Below are positions 11,949 through 23,423 of a stretch of 64,000 nt of DNA, piece after piece. Within the stretch, counting starts at the first letter, position 1. Every line of letters starts with the position of its first letter. Both the position numbers and the translations under genes were made by a program. The DNA is from Budorcas taxicolor (Eukaryota; Chordata; Mammalia; Artiodactyla; Bovidae), in contig NC_068915.1 of assembly GCF_023091745.1 (NCBI RefSeq), positions 53,130,001 to 53,194,000 of the forward strand, read 5' to 3'. The notes beneath the pieces are model-generated. The model did no database searches. It was not told the DNA's origin and saw only the letters and a program-made list of their open reading frames with translations.

Positions 11949-12150
11949 TGAAAGTCAGTCAGTCATGTCCGGCTCTTTGCAACCCCATGGACTTCATGGG
12001 ATTTTTTAGACAAGAATATTGGAGTGGGTAGCCTTTCCTTTCTCCAGGGAATCTTCCCAACCCAGAGACTGAATGCAGGTCTCCCACCTGCGTTCTTATT
12101 CTGGTAAAGAATGTAGGCATATTCTTTACCAGCTAAGCCACAAGGGAAGC
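11949..12150 (-). mobile_element. Bov-tA SINE, antisense, with target-site duplication
   Basis: The plus strand shows cagtcagtcatgtccggctc, agacaagaatattggagtgg, ctccagggaatcttcccaac and a diverged head ending agctaagccacaagggaagc. Flanking duplication atccatctgt lies at 11938-11947 and 12151-12160. The head carries an extra partial repeat of 'ggtaaagaatgtaggca', a local rearrangement near 12100-12130. Confidence 0.92.
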
Positions 12151-12160
12151 ATCCATCTGT

Positions 12161-12980
12161 GTATTTTCAATCAAATCTCTTTTTTTCACATTATATAAAA
12201 ACTTTGTCTTTGATACAATATGACTATAAAATATAATATTTTTCATGAATTTTATGGTTAAGATTATATTTTGTCTTATTATTTTTCACATTTTTTCTCC
12301 TCATTTCTCTCTCTTGATTGCAATAATCTTTGAATTGTTCTTCCTACTTTGATTATAAACGTGAGACACACTCCGTCTGAAATGTTCTTTCAAATTCATT
12401 TTGGGGAGTGAAGTAATTTACATTTATTAAAACACTGCTCAAAGGTACTTCTCTCTGTGAAATCTTAACTACTTTCCTAGGCCACTAAAGTTGCCACTTT
12501 CAATGCAAATTATAAAATACTTTGATAGTACATTTTTACCTGCCATTATCATTATTGCTTATATGTAATTCCCCTGCCACAGAAAGTTAATTATTTAAAA
12601 GCAAGAATACAGCACAGCATCTGGGACACTTTATCAATGTTTATTGAACATGTTAAGTATGTGATTAAATTCTAGGTGTGTGCCATTTAATCCAAGAGCC
12701 TGAATTTTTTTTTTTTTTTTTCTGGTGAGATGTGAGGTATTGGCAGTATGATGTATATACTTCACTGGATGTCCTTAACTACTCCAAACCAGTTAGTAGA
12801 TAAAACTGGAAAGTGCTTGGTGACAAATTAATGTATTTATTAAAGAATCTCATTTTGGGCAACTTGTTTTAACCTCCACATCCTGGGTACCCACTTAATA
12901 TATGGTACACTAGAAGAAGCATAGGGAATATTTCACTCTAAGTGGGATAATTCATTTTACAGAAGTATTTAAATCCCTTT
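12161..12980. other. Intergenic AT-rich stretch, no gene seen
   Basis: Contains a T17 run at 12705-12721. No repeat family or gene recognised. Confidence 0.55.
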
Positions 12981-15146
12981 CTGTTCAGTTCAGTAGAGCC
13001 GCTCATCATGTCCAATTCTTTGTGACCCCATGAACTGCAGCACACCAGGCTTCTCTGTACATCATAAACTCCTGGAGCTTGTTCAGACTCATATCCATCA
13101 AGTTGGTGATGCCATCCAACCATCTCATCCTCTGTCATCCCCTTCTCCTCTGCCTTCAATCTTTCCCATCATCAGGGTCTTTTCAAATGAATCAGTTATT
13201 TGCATCAAGTGGTCAAAATAGTGAAGCTTGAGCTTCAATATTAGTCCTTCCAATGAAAATTCAGGACTGATTTCCTTCAGAATTGACTGGATGAAATTCC
13301 TTGCAGTCCAATGGACTCTCAAGTGTCTTCAACACCACAGTTCAAAAGCATCAATTCTTTGGGGCTCAGATATCTTTATAGTCTAACTCTCACATCCATA
13401 CATGACCACTGGAAAAACCACTGCTTTGAATGGACAGACCTTTGTCGAAAAAGTAGTGTCTCTGCTTTTTAATATGCTGTCTAGGTTGGTCATAGCTTTT
13501 CTTCCAAGGAGCAAGCATCTTTTAATTTCATGGCTGCAGTTACCATCTGCAGTGATTTGGGAGTCCAAGAAAATAAAGTCTGTCACCATTTCCATTATTT
13601 CCCCATCTATTTGCCATGAAGTGATGGGACCAGATGCCATGACCTGAGTTTTTTGAATATTGAGTTTTAAATCAGCATTTTCACTCTCCTCTTTCACTTT
13701 CATCAAGATGCTCTTTAGTTCTTCACTTTCCACCATAAGGGTGGTGTCATCTGCATATCTGAGGTTATTGATATTTCTCCCAGAAATCTTGATTCCAGCT
13801 TGTGCTTTGTACAGCCTGGCATTTCACATGATGTACTCTGCATATAAGTTAAATAAGCAGGGTAACAATATACAGTCTTGACATACTCCTTTCCCAATTT
13901 GGAACCAGTCTTTTATTCCATGTCCAGTTCTAACTGTTGCTTCTGGACTTGCATACATATTTTTCAAGAGGCAGGTAAGGTGGTCTGGAATTCTCTTGCT
14001 TTTCCAATGATCCAATAGATGATGGCAAAATGATCTCTGATTCTCTGCCTTTTCTAGATTCAGCTTGAACATCTTGAATTTCATGGTTCACTTACTAATG
14101 AAGCCTGGCTTGGAGAATTTTGAGCATCACTTTGTTAGCATATGAGATGAGTGCAACTGTGTGGTAGTTTGAACATTCTTTGGCATTGCCTTTCTTTGGT
14201 ATTTGAATGAAAACTGACTTTTTCCAGTCTTGTGGCCACTGCTGAGTTTTCCAGATTTGCTGGAATATTGAGTGCAGCACTTTCACAGCATCATCATTTA
14301 GGATTTGAAAAGTTCAATTGGAATTTCATCACCTCCACTAGCTTTGTTTGTACTGATGCTTCCAAAGGCCCACTTGACTTTGCATTCTAGGATGTCTGGC
14401 TCTAGGTAAGTAATCATACCATAGTGGTTATGTGGGTCATGAAGATCTTTTTGTACAGTTCTATGTTTTCTTGCCACCTCTTCTTAATATCTTCTGCTTC
14501 TGTTAGGTCCATACCATTTCTGTGCTTTATGGTGCCCATCTTTGCATGAAATGTTCCCTTGATATCTCTAATTTTCTTGAAGAGATTCCTAGTCTTTCCC
14601 ATTCTATTGTTTTCCTTTATTTCTTTGCATTGATCACTGAGGAGGGCTTTCTTATTTCTCCCTGCTGGTCCTTGCGTCTCTGCATTCACATGAGTGTATC
14701 TCTCCTTTTCTCCTTTGCCTTTAGCTTCTCTTCTTTACTCAACTATTTTTAAGGCCTCATCACACAACCATTTTGCCTTTTTGCATTTCTTTTTCTTGAG
14801 GATGGGTCTTGATCACTGCCTCCCATACCATGTCAGGAATCACAGTTCTTGAGGCACTCTATCACATCTAATCTCCTTGAATCTATTTGTCACTTCCATT
14901 GTATAATTGTAAGGGATTTGATTTAGATCATACCTGATAGGTCTAGTGGTTTTCCCTATTTTCTTCAGTTTAAGTCAGAATTTTGCCATAAGGAGTTAAT
15001 GAACTCAGCCACAGTCAGCTCCTAGTCTTGTGTTTACTGACTTTATAGAGCTTCTCCATCTTTGGCTGCAAAGAATAGATCAATCTGATTTTGGTATTGA
15101 CCATCTGGTGATGTCCATGTGTACAGTAGTCTCTTATGTTGTTGTT
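12981..15146 (-). mobile_element. BovB LINE (RTE clade), antisense, 5'-truncated, about 2.2 kb
   Basis: The largest BovB copy in the window. The plus strand opens with the antisense tail (ctgttcagttcagtagagcc) and runs through the ORF2 C-terminus, reverse transcriptase and into the region upstream of it, stopping at a 5' truncation near 15146. It covers roughly two thirds of the about 3.2 kb expected for BovB. It is heavily mutated. A deletion at about 13984-13989 joins the sequences on either side of the block that encodes RT motif A. No clear target-site duplication was found. Confidence 0.93.
13383..14689 (-). pseudogene. BovB ORF2 reverse-transcriptase pseudogene, motif A deleted
   Basis: Non-LTR reverse transcriptase remnant broken into several frames. 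In protein order: 14414-14689 (linker, FHAKMGTIKHRNGMDLTEAE), 14095-14286 (palm start, FIQIPKKGNAKECSNYHTVA), 13824-14084 (GKGVCQDCILLPCLFNLYAE) and 13383-13736 (post-RT part, DLKLNIQKTQVMASGPITSW). Comparing with the copies at 21617-22420 and 58809-59303, the segment with the aspartate-bearing motif A (FDCVDH) is absent: the frame passes from a diverged head straight to IPDHLTCLLKN. Together with stops and frameshifts, this means no active enzyme can be made. RTE enzymes normally nick and copy DNA in the nucleus. Confidence 0.85.
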
Positions 15147-15309
15147 AAATGTTGTGTTGTGTTGTTAAATGCCTTTATTTTTATGCTTATAATCTATTTT
15201 GCTTTTCAACCTATTAACCACTAATCCTGTTTATATGTATTCATAATTTAAATGTATTTTATTTCTTTCTTGGATGCTGAATAAATATAAAATAATCATA
15301 ATATTTGAA

Positions 15310-16012
15310 ATGCAATCACACTGCTGGGCATACACACCAAGGAAACCAGAATTGAAAGAGACTCGTGTACCCCAATGTTCATCGCAGCACTGTTTACAAT
15401 AGCCAGGACATGGAAGCAACATAGATGTCCAACAGCAGACTAATGGATAAGAAAGCTGTGATACATATACACAATGGAGTATTACTCAGCCGTTAAAAAG
15501 AATACATTTGAATCAGTTCTAATGAGGTGGATGAAACTGGAGCCGATTATACAGAGTGAAGTGAGCCAGAAAGAAAAACACCAATACAGTATACTAACGC
15601 ATATATATGGAATTTAGTAAGATGGTAACGATAACCCTGTATGCGAGACAGTAAAAGAAACACAGATGTATAGAACAGACTTTCGGACTCTGTGGGAGAG
15701 GGCGAGGGTGGGATGATTTGGCAGAATGGCATTGAAATATGTATAATAGCATATGTGAAATGAATTGTCAATCCAGGTTCAATGCAGGATACAAGATTTT
15801 TGGGGCTGGTGCACTGGGATGACCCAGAGGGATGATATGAGGAGGGAGGTGGGATCAGGATTCAGGATGGGGACCACCTGTACACCCGTGGTGGATTCAT
15901 GTTGATGTGTGGCAGAACCAATACAATATTGTAAAGTAATTAGCCTTCAATTAAAATAAATAAATTTATATTTAAAAAATAAAAATAAATAAATAAATAA
16001 AATGAAATAAAG
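15310..16012 (+). mobile_element. L1 LINE 3' end (ORF2 C-terminus and 3' UTR), sense
   Basis: The first 250 bp encode the L1 ORF2 C-terminus region (for example tggagtattactcagccgtt, then aggtggatgaaactggagcc). This is followed by the ruminant L1 3' UTR (ctgtgggagagggcgaggg, gggctggtgcactgggatga, catgttgatgtgtggcagaa) and an A-rich tail (taaaaaataaaaataaataa). 5'-truncated at about 700 bp. It lies just downstream of the antisense BovB; the 160 bp between them is unassigned. Confidence 0.92.
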
Positions 16013-16021
16013 CCTTGTCTC

Positions 16022-16130
16022 TTGAGTCTAGAGGACTTAAATCCCAGTCCTAACACTGTGTTGGTAACGCTAAGCAAGTGAGTAAATTTCTTGGTGACTC
16101 AGTTTCCTGAGAATGGATGGTAGACTTTTC
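16022..16130 (+). mobile_element. MIR SINE fragment
   Basis: The order gacttaaatcccagtccta, then aagcaagtgagtaaatttct, then ctcagtttcctgag follows the MIR core and 3' part. Diverged. Confidence 0.5.
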
Positions 16131-16429
16131 ATACTAAGCAGGCTTCAAATGCTTGGAGGTTTCAAAAAGGGGATATGCTACATGCAGTCATGTTAAAGGA
16201 ATAGCTGCTTATAACATTGGTATTTCTTTTCTTCATGTGTTCATTTTAATACATGTTATACCTAGAATGGTCAAAGTACTGACTAGTAGTAAGTTGTACA
16301 CCAATTTGTGAAGATTTTAACATTAAAATAAACAGAATTATTTTTTTTTTCAAAATCTCTTCACATTTCTGATTATAGTTGATTTACAAGAACAAACCTG
16401 GTTACATTTAATTCAATAATAATAATACT

Positions 16430-16640
16430 CATCTTTTGATTGAGTAATTATTGTTTTAGAGATTCTGTGTTAAGACCTTTATATGCCTTTTTTCATTTAA
16501 TTCTTCACCATAAAGATTATTTTAATTCTCATTTCAAAGTTGTGATAACTGGTGCTTAACGATATTAAACAACCAACACTCTAAGTGATGTAAGCAAGCA
16601 TGATTCCCCTGATGATTGAACTGTAGGGCTAATAGCTAAG
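16430..16640 (-). mobile_element. MIR SINE, antisense
   Basis: The plus strand shows the pattern tttcatttaattcttcacca, then ttttaattctcatttcaaag, then gtgcttaacgatattaaac, matching a diverged antisense MIR. Confidence 0.45.
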
Positions 16641-17027
16641 GACTGTGAAATAAGTCAAGTCTAAAATGAGGTTAACATAAGCTAAAAGAGATTGCAAAAT
16701 TGTAAAATGTTATATAACTCAATTAAACTTGTAAGGGTATTGATGAACTTTACTATTAAATGGAATACACTATGAAGAAGAGTAGAGTTAGGGTGAAACT
16801 GGATTCTGGTAAGCCTGAATTATATATTGGACCAGTCATGCTTAATTTCTATGTGATTCTTGAGGGAGATTATTTACACGTGTCATAGACAAAAGGGAAT
16901 CTTGAGTACTGTTTTATTACTATCTGGTGTAATTAGCCACTCCCAATATCTCAATGCAAAGTGTCTTTGGTAAAACTAGTTTTAAGTATAAAATAAGCTT
17001 TTTTTTTTTCATTTTCTGAATGCTGAG

Positions 17028-17335
17028 TTTTTTTTTTCTTTTTTTTAACTTTACAATATTGGTTTTGCCATACATCAACTTTTTTTTTAACTTTACAATA
17101 TTGGTTTTGCCATACATCAACATGAATCTGCCATGGGTGTACATAAGTTCCCACTCCTGAACCCCCCTCCCACCTCCCTCCCCATACCATCCCTCTGGGT
17201 TATACCAGTGCACCAGCCCCAAGCATCTTGTATCCTGCATCGAACCAAGACTGGCGATTCGTTTCTTATATGATATTATACATGTTTCAATGTGATTCTC
17301 CCAAATCATCCCGCCCTCTCCCTCTCCAACAGAGT
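17028..17335 (-). mobile_element. L1 LINE 3' UTR, antisense, with internal tandem duplication
   Basis: The plus strand starts with T runs (antisense poly-A tail), then aactttacaatattggtttt, catgaatctgccatgggtgt, gtgcaccagccccaagcatc and ccgccctctccctctccaac. This is the reverse complement of the same L1 3' UTR seen sense at 15660-15960. 5'-truncated at about 300 bp. The first 42 bp after the tail are duplicated (see the repeat entry). Confidence 0.93.
17047..17122. repeat. 42-bp tandem duplication in the L1 tail
   Basis: The word aactttacaatattggtttt and the next 14 bases occur at 17047 and again at 17089, a period of 42 bp, including the intervening T run. Since 42 is a multiple of three, minus-strand frames through it show a repeated 14-residue unit (MYGKTNIVKLKK), but this is 3' UTR and not coding. 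Confidence 0.95.
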
Positions 17336-17339
17336 CAAA

Positions 17340-19166
17340 AATAGAAGAAGTAAAATAAACTTTTTAATCCAAGCAGGTTCACTCTTGAAAACCTTAAATT
17401 CTAATCTTGCTATGAAACAGCCACTGTAACCTAGGAGATAAACCACCTGGAGTATATATATTAGGAAATTAATAGTGTCTTAAAATACACCTACTCAGTC
17501 CATCACTCTATTCACAGAAATGCATGGATAAAAGAAAGGAAACCTGCAAAAATCAAAATTTCTGCACTATGGGATGCAACTTAGTAAATGTCATTTAAAT
17601 AGTATCATGGAATGAAACTAATAGGAGAGATGTTCCTACTTCTTTAAGTAAAGCTAAAAGGGCAATTGTCAAAAGAATGGATGTTAAAATCTTTAGAATA
17701 ATGTATTTTTGTTTGTCTTATTGTTTATGTGTTTTGTTTGTTTGTTTTCATTGCAAATGTCATACTTTAGCAGTAAGCAGCACTGCTTACAGCCAGATAG
17801 CAAACCCAAGTAGCAGTATTCTTTTTCTTTCAGACTATCTTATGTTTCATAGAATAGAGAAAGTATACATAAATACAGAGAAAGCAATACAGAATATTTT
17901 CAGTTATACACAGCCCATAAAATTGTGATCCTTTAAGGCTTAAATAAATTTATTCAGCACCTGATTTATGCATAGGTAAATGATTCTGAAATTCCTGGCA
18001 TTAACCTTTTAGGTTAAGACAAATGCATTATCCACAATAATAAACAATGTGGTGTAGTTGGGAAAAAAAAAGAAAGAAAAATCATTTATCTCAAAGTCAT
18101 GAGAGATGACTTTGTCCATGCTTTTTCCAAACTGTGAAGACTTTTGTCTTTATTTTTTGATTTTTAACTTTTGAGGGTTCAGAAAACCCTTCCAATTTCG
18201 TAGTTTGAGACTTTTTTTCAGTGTATTTGCCACTATAATGCCTACCAGTACTTCCTTAATCCAGATTCTCATCAAACCTCAATTTAATTAGTATAATAGC
18301 TTTCCAATAATTATTTCTCTTTCCTCAACAGTGATCTTTCTGGGATACAAGACTGCCACATTACCTCATCTTTATAAACATCTGATGGCTACATACCACC
18401 TATGAAGGAATTTTGAAGTTTTTAGCATAGCATGCTATATTCCATAATGTTTCTTAAACCCAGCCACATCCCTTTCATCCTATGTCTTCTGTTCCAAATT
18501 TCTGGGAGCAAACATTTTACAGTTTTCTTCTTTTGGACAACTTCTCTTTAATCTTTCTGATATCTTCTTTTGGATAACTTCTCTTAAATTAAGTACCTCC
18601 TAATTTTAGAACAATTGCACATTTTGCTATATGTATTTCTCATAATCTTATAGAGTAACCATTTTTATAATGTTAGAGATTTAAAAAATCAATCATAAAA
18701 GTACTAGGTTATTTACCTGAAGTTACACTGTTAACAACTGAGATTGTTTAATTCAAATCCTATCTTTTTGTAAGTTTCATTGCCCTAGAAAATTTTAGTG
18801 AGACTGGAAACTAACCTACCATATTTCATCTAAAGTAACTTTGAACTTCACCTGCATCATCACAGAAAATGACCCAAATTTCTACTTGATCATAATATTA
18901 TTTTTGATAGAAAGGACAAGAGACACATGTGATATGAATATTCGTGACTCTTTAAAAAAAATTTGAATTCAAAAGCAGGTGAATTTTTTTCTACTTTAAA
19001 AATATCAAATACATATATTTACATGTATATGCGCTATGTACATGTATTACATATATACATATAAATAAATATATAAATGCAATGAATATCACTTTTATAT
19101 AACCTATCTATATATGTTCTATACAAATCTACATATTTGATTACTTAATATATATATTTGCCATGT
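17340..19166. other. Intergenic stretch, no gene seen
   Basis: No recognisable gene or young repeat. 18526-18552 and 18563-18589 are a diverged direct repeat (tcttcttttgga core, period 37). 18630-18765 may be a decayed antisense MIR. 18990-19160 is a run of alternating AT words (acatatat, atgtatat). Confidence 0.5.
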
Positions 19167-19178
19167 TGCTTTATCTTT

Positions 19179-19335
19179 GCTGCTGCTGCTGCTAAGTCAC
19201 TTCAGTCGTGTCCGACTCTGTGCCACCCCATGGACGGCAGCGCATGAGGCTCCCCCATCCCTGGGATTCTCCAGGCAAGAACACTGGAGTGGGTTATCAT
19301 TTCCTTCTCCAATGCATGAAAGTGAAAAGTGAAAG
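19179..19335 (-). mobile_element. BOV-A2 SINE (monomeric), antisense, with target-site duplication
   Basis: The plus strand begins with a (gct)n run (antisense GCA tail), then cacttcagtcgtgtccgact, gattctccaggcaagaacac and atgcatgaaagtgaaaagtg. Flanking duplication tgctttatcttt at 19167-19178 and 19336-19347 is a perfect 12 bp. Only one Bov-A unit is present. The perfect duplication and close match suggest a young insertion. Confidence 0.94.
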
Positions 19336-19347
19336 TGCTTTATCTTT

Positions 19348-20851
19348 ATAACTATACAATTAGCAAATACATATACATATATATGCAACTAGGAAAATAA
19401 ACATTCAAATATTTTATAAAGCAAATAAAATATAATTAGAAAACTATTTCCTTTTTCTCATTGTATATTTAAGATTTCAGTTTTATATTTTTCCTTCTTT
19501 ATTTATATTCACATTTCTCATTTCAAATATAGTGCACCAAAAAATAACGTGTCAGTCTTCTTCCTTTTGCTCTCAAATGTTAAATTATTTTCATTTATCC
19601 TTCCCTCCTAGCCTGCCTTCTTCCCGTCTTCCCTTCCTTGATCTTTTCTTTCTCTCTTACTTTGAAAATGTGTGCCAACACTTTTCTTATTATTTGTTAA
19701 TGTTACTTACCAGTTTGTCCAGAAAAATAAAAGCATTACGTAACAAAAATATAAAGCAAGTTAGGTTAGCTATCGGCATTATGAACTCTTTAAATAAGGT
19801 CCTACTCCAAGTATATACAGAAAAAGAGCCAAAGACCCAGATCAGAGTAGAGTGAGTATGGGCAATAAAGTGTTTTAGTGTCTTCTATTTTTGCTCTTTG
19901 TTCCTGTTTTATGACATAACTTGAAGATTTCCAAATGAAAATACAGAAGTCTGGGAGATTGAAACATCAAATTCACTTTTATTTTATTTCACTAGCTTAA
20001 AGGGAAAAAATACTGTTCTGCGCTTTCCACTGATGGTATGTAGGCTATTTTGGCATCTTTAAGTCCCAGTAGGAAATCCTTTTTCTTTTGTTGTTTGTCG
20101 CTAAAATCAGCTCCTGTCTGAAGCTGCCAGCTCTTACACTTCTCTTCAGTTGCTACTATCCACCACTTGCCCAATTACCTCTCACTTCTTGTATGCAGAA
20201 CAATCTTGATCTCATGCAACCTTGAATCATTCTGAAAGCTATTCTCAGGACTTCATGGACATCCTTGTTCATTAAATAAGGGTGGCAGTATTCTGATCAG
20301 TCACAAGAGAAGGTGCAGCTTCAGTGTTTTAAAGACTTTCCTGAAACTGACACAGTCCATCAGAATGCTCATCTGTGATATTAACAGCATTGATTCTTTA
20401 ATTCAAAAAGTATGACCTATCATCCTTTTACCATTTGAATCCTGACAATTTGGCTTAGGAAATAATACCAAAAAATGAGGAAAGCATGCCCTTGGGGGTT
20501 TAAAAATGTAAACAAATATGTTTTTATCATAGGCTATTTCTGAAAAATTTTCAGTTTACAAAGTTTGAAATATCACCAAATTAGTAAGCATTTGCTAAGA
20601 TATTTTTTCCTGCTCCATAAACCTTTACAATAATTACAATTAAATATGTGAAGCCTCTCAGCATGCATTTTGCTTCCAAGCTGTTTAGATATGCCTCCAC
20701 TCTGACCTAATGACACCAAGAAACCCTACTTTACTATGAAAAATGTAGCCACCTCTCATTTCTAATACTAATGAAGATGAGACTATTGAAAAATATTCCT
20801 TTTCCCATAAATGTTGTGGCATTATATAAACTTATATAAATATAAAAACAG
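19348..20851. other. Intergenic stretch, no gene seen
   Basis: A 107-codon plus frame (19532-19855) is low-complexity at its start (serine and proline from a ct-rich run) and resembles no family. No promoter or RNA gene recognised. Confidence 0.5.
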
Positions 20852-20978
20852 AGAGTTCCCTGGTGGCCTAGTGCTCAAGATTCTGGGTTTTCACTGTTGT
20901 GGTCTGGGTTCACTCCCTGGTTGGGGAACTGAGTTCCCTCAAGCCATGCAGTGTGCCCCCTGCAAAATAAGAATACAA
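20852..20978 (+). mobile_element. CHR-type tRNA-Glu-derived SINE
   Basis: The order agttccctggtggcctagtg, then ttttcactgttgtggtctgg, then ggttcactccctggttgggg, then caagccatgcagtgtg matches the cetartiodactyl CHR-2 SINE group, which derives directly from tRNA-Glu. The B-box region (gggttcactccc) is partly preserved. It is distinct from Bov-tA because it lacks the Bov-A body. Confidence 0.8.
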
Positions 20979-21216
20979 GTCAGAATTGTGTATACATGTT
21001 CATTGCTAGGAACAATGGTTTCCTAATATTTAAAAAAATGGATAAATCTTTATATATAAACCTAAGCAGACAAAACAAAGTATAAATTAAGAAAAAAATT
21101 CATCTTAAAATCCCTCATTTCAAAGCAAGTTTGTCTATGGTATGTGAAATATAGTTTGCAAAGCCAATTCTTCTCAATACATGGGGAGAAGATGAGTCAA
21201 GGGTGGAAAGGTGTAT

Positions 21217-22549
21217 CAGTTCAGTTCAGTTAAGTTGCTCAGTGGTGTCCGACTGTTTGCAACCCCATGAATCACAGCATGCCAGGCCTCCCTGTCCATC
21301 ACCAACTACCAGAGTTCACCCAAACCCATGTCCATCGAGTAGGTGATGCTATCCAGCCATCTCATCCTCTGTTGTCCCCTTCTCCTCCTCCCCCCACTCC
21401 TTCCCAGCATCAGAATATTTTTCAGTGAGTCAACTCTTCGCATGAGGTGGCCCAAGTATTGGAGTTTCAGCTTTAGCATCAGTCCTTCCAATGAACACCC
21501 AGGACTGATCTCCTTTAGAATAGACAGGTTGGATCTCCTAGCCGTCCAAGGGACTCTCAAGAGTCTCCTCCAACACCACAGTTCAAAAGCATCAATTCTT
21601 CAGTGCTCAGCTTTCTTCACAGTCCAACTCTCACATCCATACATGACAATGGAAAAAATATAGGCTTAACTGGATGGATCTTTGTTGGCAAAGTAATGTC
21701 TCTGCTTTTGAATATGCTATCTAGATTGGTTATAACTTTCCTTCCAAGGAGTAAGCGTCTTTTAATTTCATGGCTGCAGTCACCATCTGCAGTGATTTTG
21801 GAGTCCCAAAAAATAAACTCTGACACTGTTTCCACTGTTTCCCCATCTATTTCCCATGAAGTGATGGGACTGGATGCCATGATCTTCGTTTTCTGAATGT
21901 TGAGCTTTAAGCCAACTTTTTCACTCTCCTCTTTCACTTTCATCAAGAGGCTTTTTAGTTCTTCTTTACTTTCTGCCATAAGGGCGGTGTCATCTGCATA
22001 TCTGAGGTTATTGATATTTCTCTCTGCAATTTTGATTCTAGCTTGTGCTTCTTCCAGCCCAACGTTTCTCATGATGTACTCTGCATATAAGTTCAATAAG
22101 CAGGGTGACAATATACAGCCTCGATGTACTCCTTTTCCTGCTAGGAACCAGTCTGTTGTTCCATGTCCAGTTCTAACTGTTGCTTCCTGACCTGCATATA
22201 GGTTTCTCAAGAGGCAGGTCAGGGGGTCTGGTATTCCCATCTCTTTCAGAATTTTCCACAATGTATTGTGATCCACACAGTCAAAGGCTTTGCCATAGTC
22301 ACCAGAAGTAGATGGTTTTCTGGAACTCTCTTGCTTTTTCAATGATCCAGCAGATGTTGGCAATTTGATCTCTGGTTCCTCTGCCTCTTCTAAAACCAGC
22401 TTGAACATCTGGAAGTTCACGGTTCATGTATTGCTGAAGCCTGGCTTGGACAATTTTAAGCATCACTTTACTAGTGTATGAGATGAGTGCAATGTGTGGT
22501 AGTTTGAGCATTCTTTGGCATTGCCTTTCTTTGGGATTGGAATGAAAAT
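21217..22549 (-). mobile_element. BovB LINE, antisense, 5'-truncated, about 1.3 kb
   Basis: The plus strand opens with the antisense (cagtt)n tail and runs through the ORF2 C-terminus and RT to a truncation at about 22549. Compared with the copy at 12981 it is clearly less mutated. Coding content is in the pseudogene entry. Confidence 0.95.
21617..22511 (-). pseudogene. BovB ORF2 reverse transcriptase, longest open frame in the window
   Basis: A 267-codon open frame (21617-22420) holds the RT core. Motif A is FDCVDH at residues 46-51, a GCILSPCLLNLYAEYIMR segment is at about 101-118, and the catalytic YADD is at 141-144. Then come KVGLKLNIQKTKIMASSPIT and the post-RT region. The first 40 residues are out of frame with the family. 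The correct upstream part (QARLQQYMNRELPDVQAGFR) is in another frame at 22299-22511, so a small indel near 22300 shifts the frame. The C-terminal end (PIFFPLSCMDVRVGL) is also frameshifted relative to the usual MVFPVVMYGCESWT. RTE-clade, non-LTR; nuclear target-primed reverse transcription is the family role. Inactive here. Confidence 0.9.
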
Positions 22550-23218
22550 TATAGGGAAGACCTTTTGTTTATATTGAGACGTAATAGTAATTTAATTATA
22601 ATAATTAAGATCTGGTCTTTAACAGGTCATTGGATCATAGAATTTACTGGAAGGCAGCTTTGGAGGTCTATTGGTAGCTAGTGACATTTTCTTGAGGGTC
22701 AGATTTAAGAATATTTTTCAAAAAGGACAAGATGATGCTTATGTCAAATTATATTCACAATAAAACTTCAAAGTCTAAATATATTATCATATATTTTCTA
22801 AGTCATCTTTAATGTTACAAAGAAGGTCCTAATTTCTTTTTGTCTCTTTCTCTTTCATTTCCTTCCATGTTAGCAATATCCTAACACTGGATTAATTATA
22901 TTGATATGTAAACCTTGAATGCCTTTTTGAAAAATAAAAATTGTTGTTGTTGTTTATCTACATGTTGTGTCCTATTTACAACACATTTAATTTATTTTTC
23001 AATTAAGCATTGCAGCTTTCTCTATGTGCTTGATTGTAAAGAATATGTAAAAAATAGTGATTTTTAATATTTGATTGCATTTTTACTAACTAAAAAAACA
23101 CATCACTTCTCCCACTTATATATTTTTGAAACTAATAGCTGTTATGTAATAAATATGTTTGTTCTGAATGTATTACATTACCGGCTTAACATGTATGTGG
23201 TGTTAATATGTTTCTTGA
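22550..23218. other. Intergenic AT-rich stretch, no gene seen
   Basis: Contains a short (ttg)n run near 22941-22954. No repeat family recognised. Confidence 0.5.
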
Positions 23219-23423
23219 AGTGAAGTCGCTCAGTCGTGTCCAACTCTTTGTGACCCCATGGACTGTAGCCTACCTGGCTTCTCCGTCCATGAGATTCTCT
23301 AGGCAAGAATACTGGAGTGGGTTACCATTTCCTTCTCCAGGGGATCTTCCTGACCTAGGGATCAAACCTGGGTCTCTGGCATTGTAGGCAGACGCTTTAA
23401 CCTCTGAGCCACCAGGGAAGCCT
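23219..23423 (-). mobile_element. Bov-tA SINE, antisense, full length
   Basis: The plus strand shows gtcgctcagtcgtgtccaac, ttctctaggcaagaatactg, tccttctccaggggatcttc and cctctgagccaccagggaag. Close to consensus throughout, so a relatively young copy. Confidence 0.95.

Noticed and set aside
16920..17309. 129-codon minus-strand frame with an internal 14-residue repeat
   Set aside because: It lies in the antisense L1 3' UTR; the protein repeat is only the 42-bp DNA duplication read in frame.
20852..20978. Possible tRNA-Glu gene
   Set aside because: The sequence is tRNA-Glu-like but diverged, lacks a foldable intact cloverleaf and has a SINE body; it is a CHR-type SINE.
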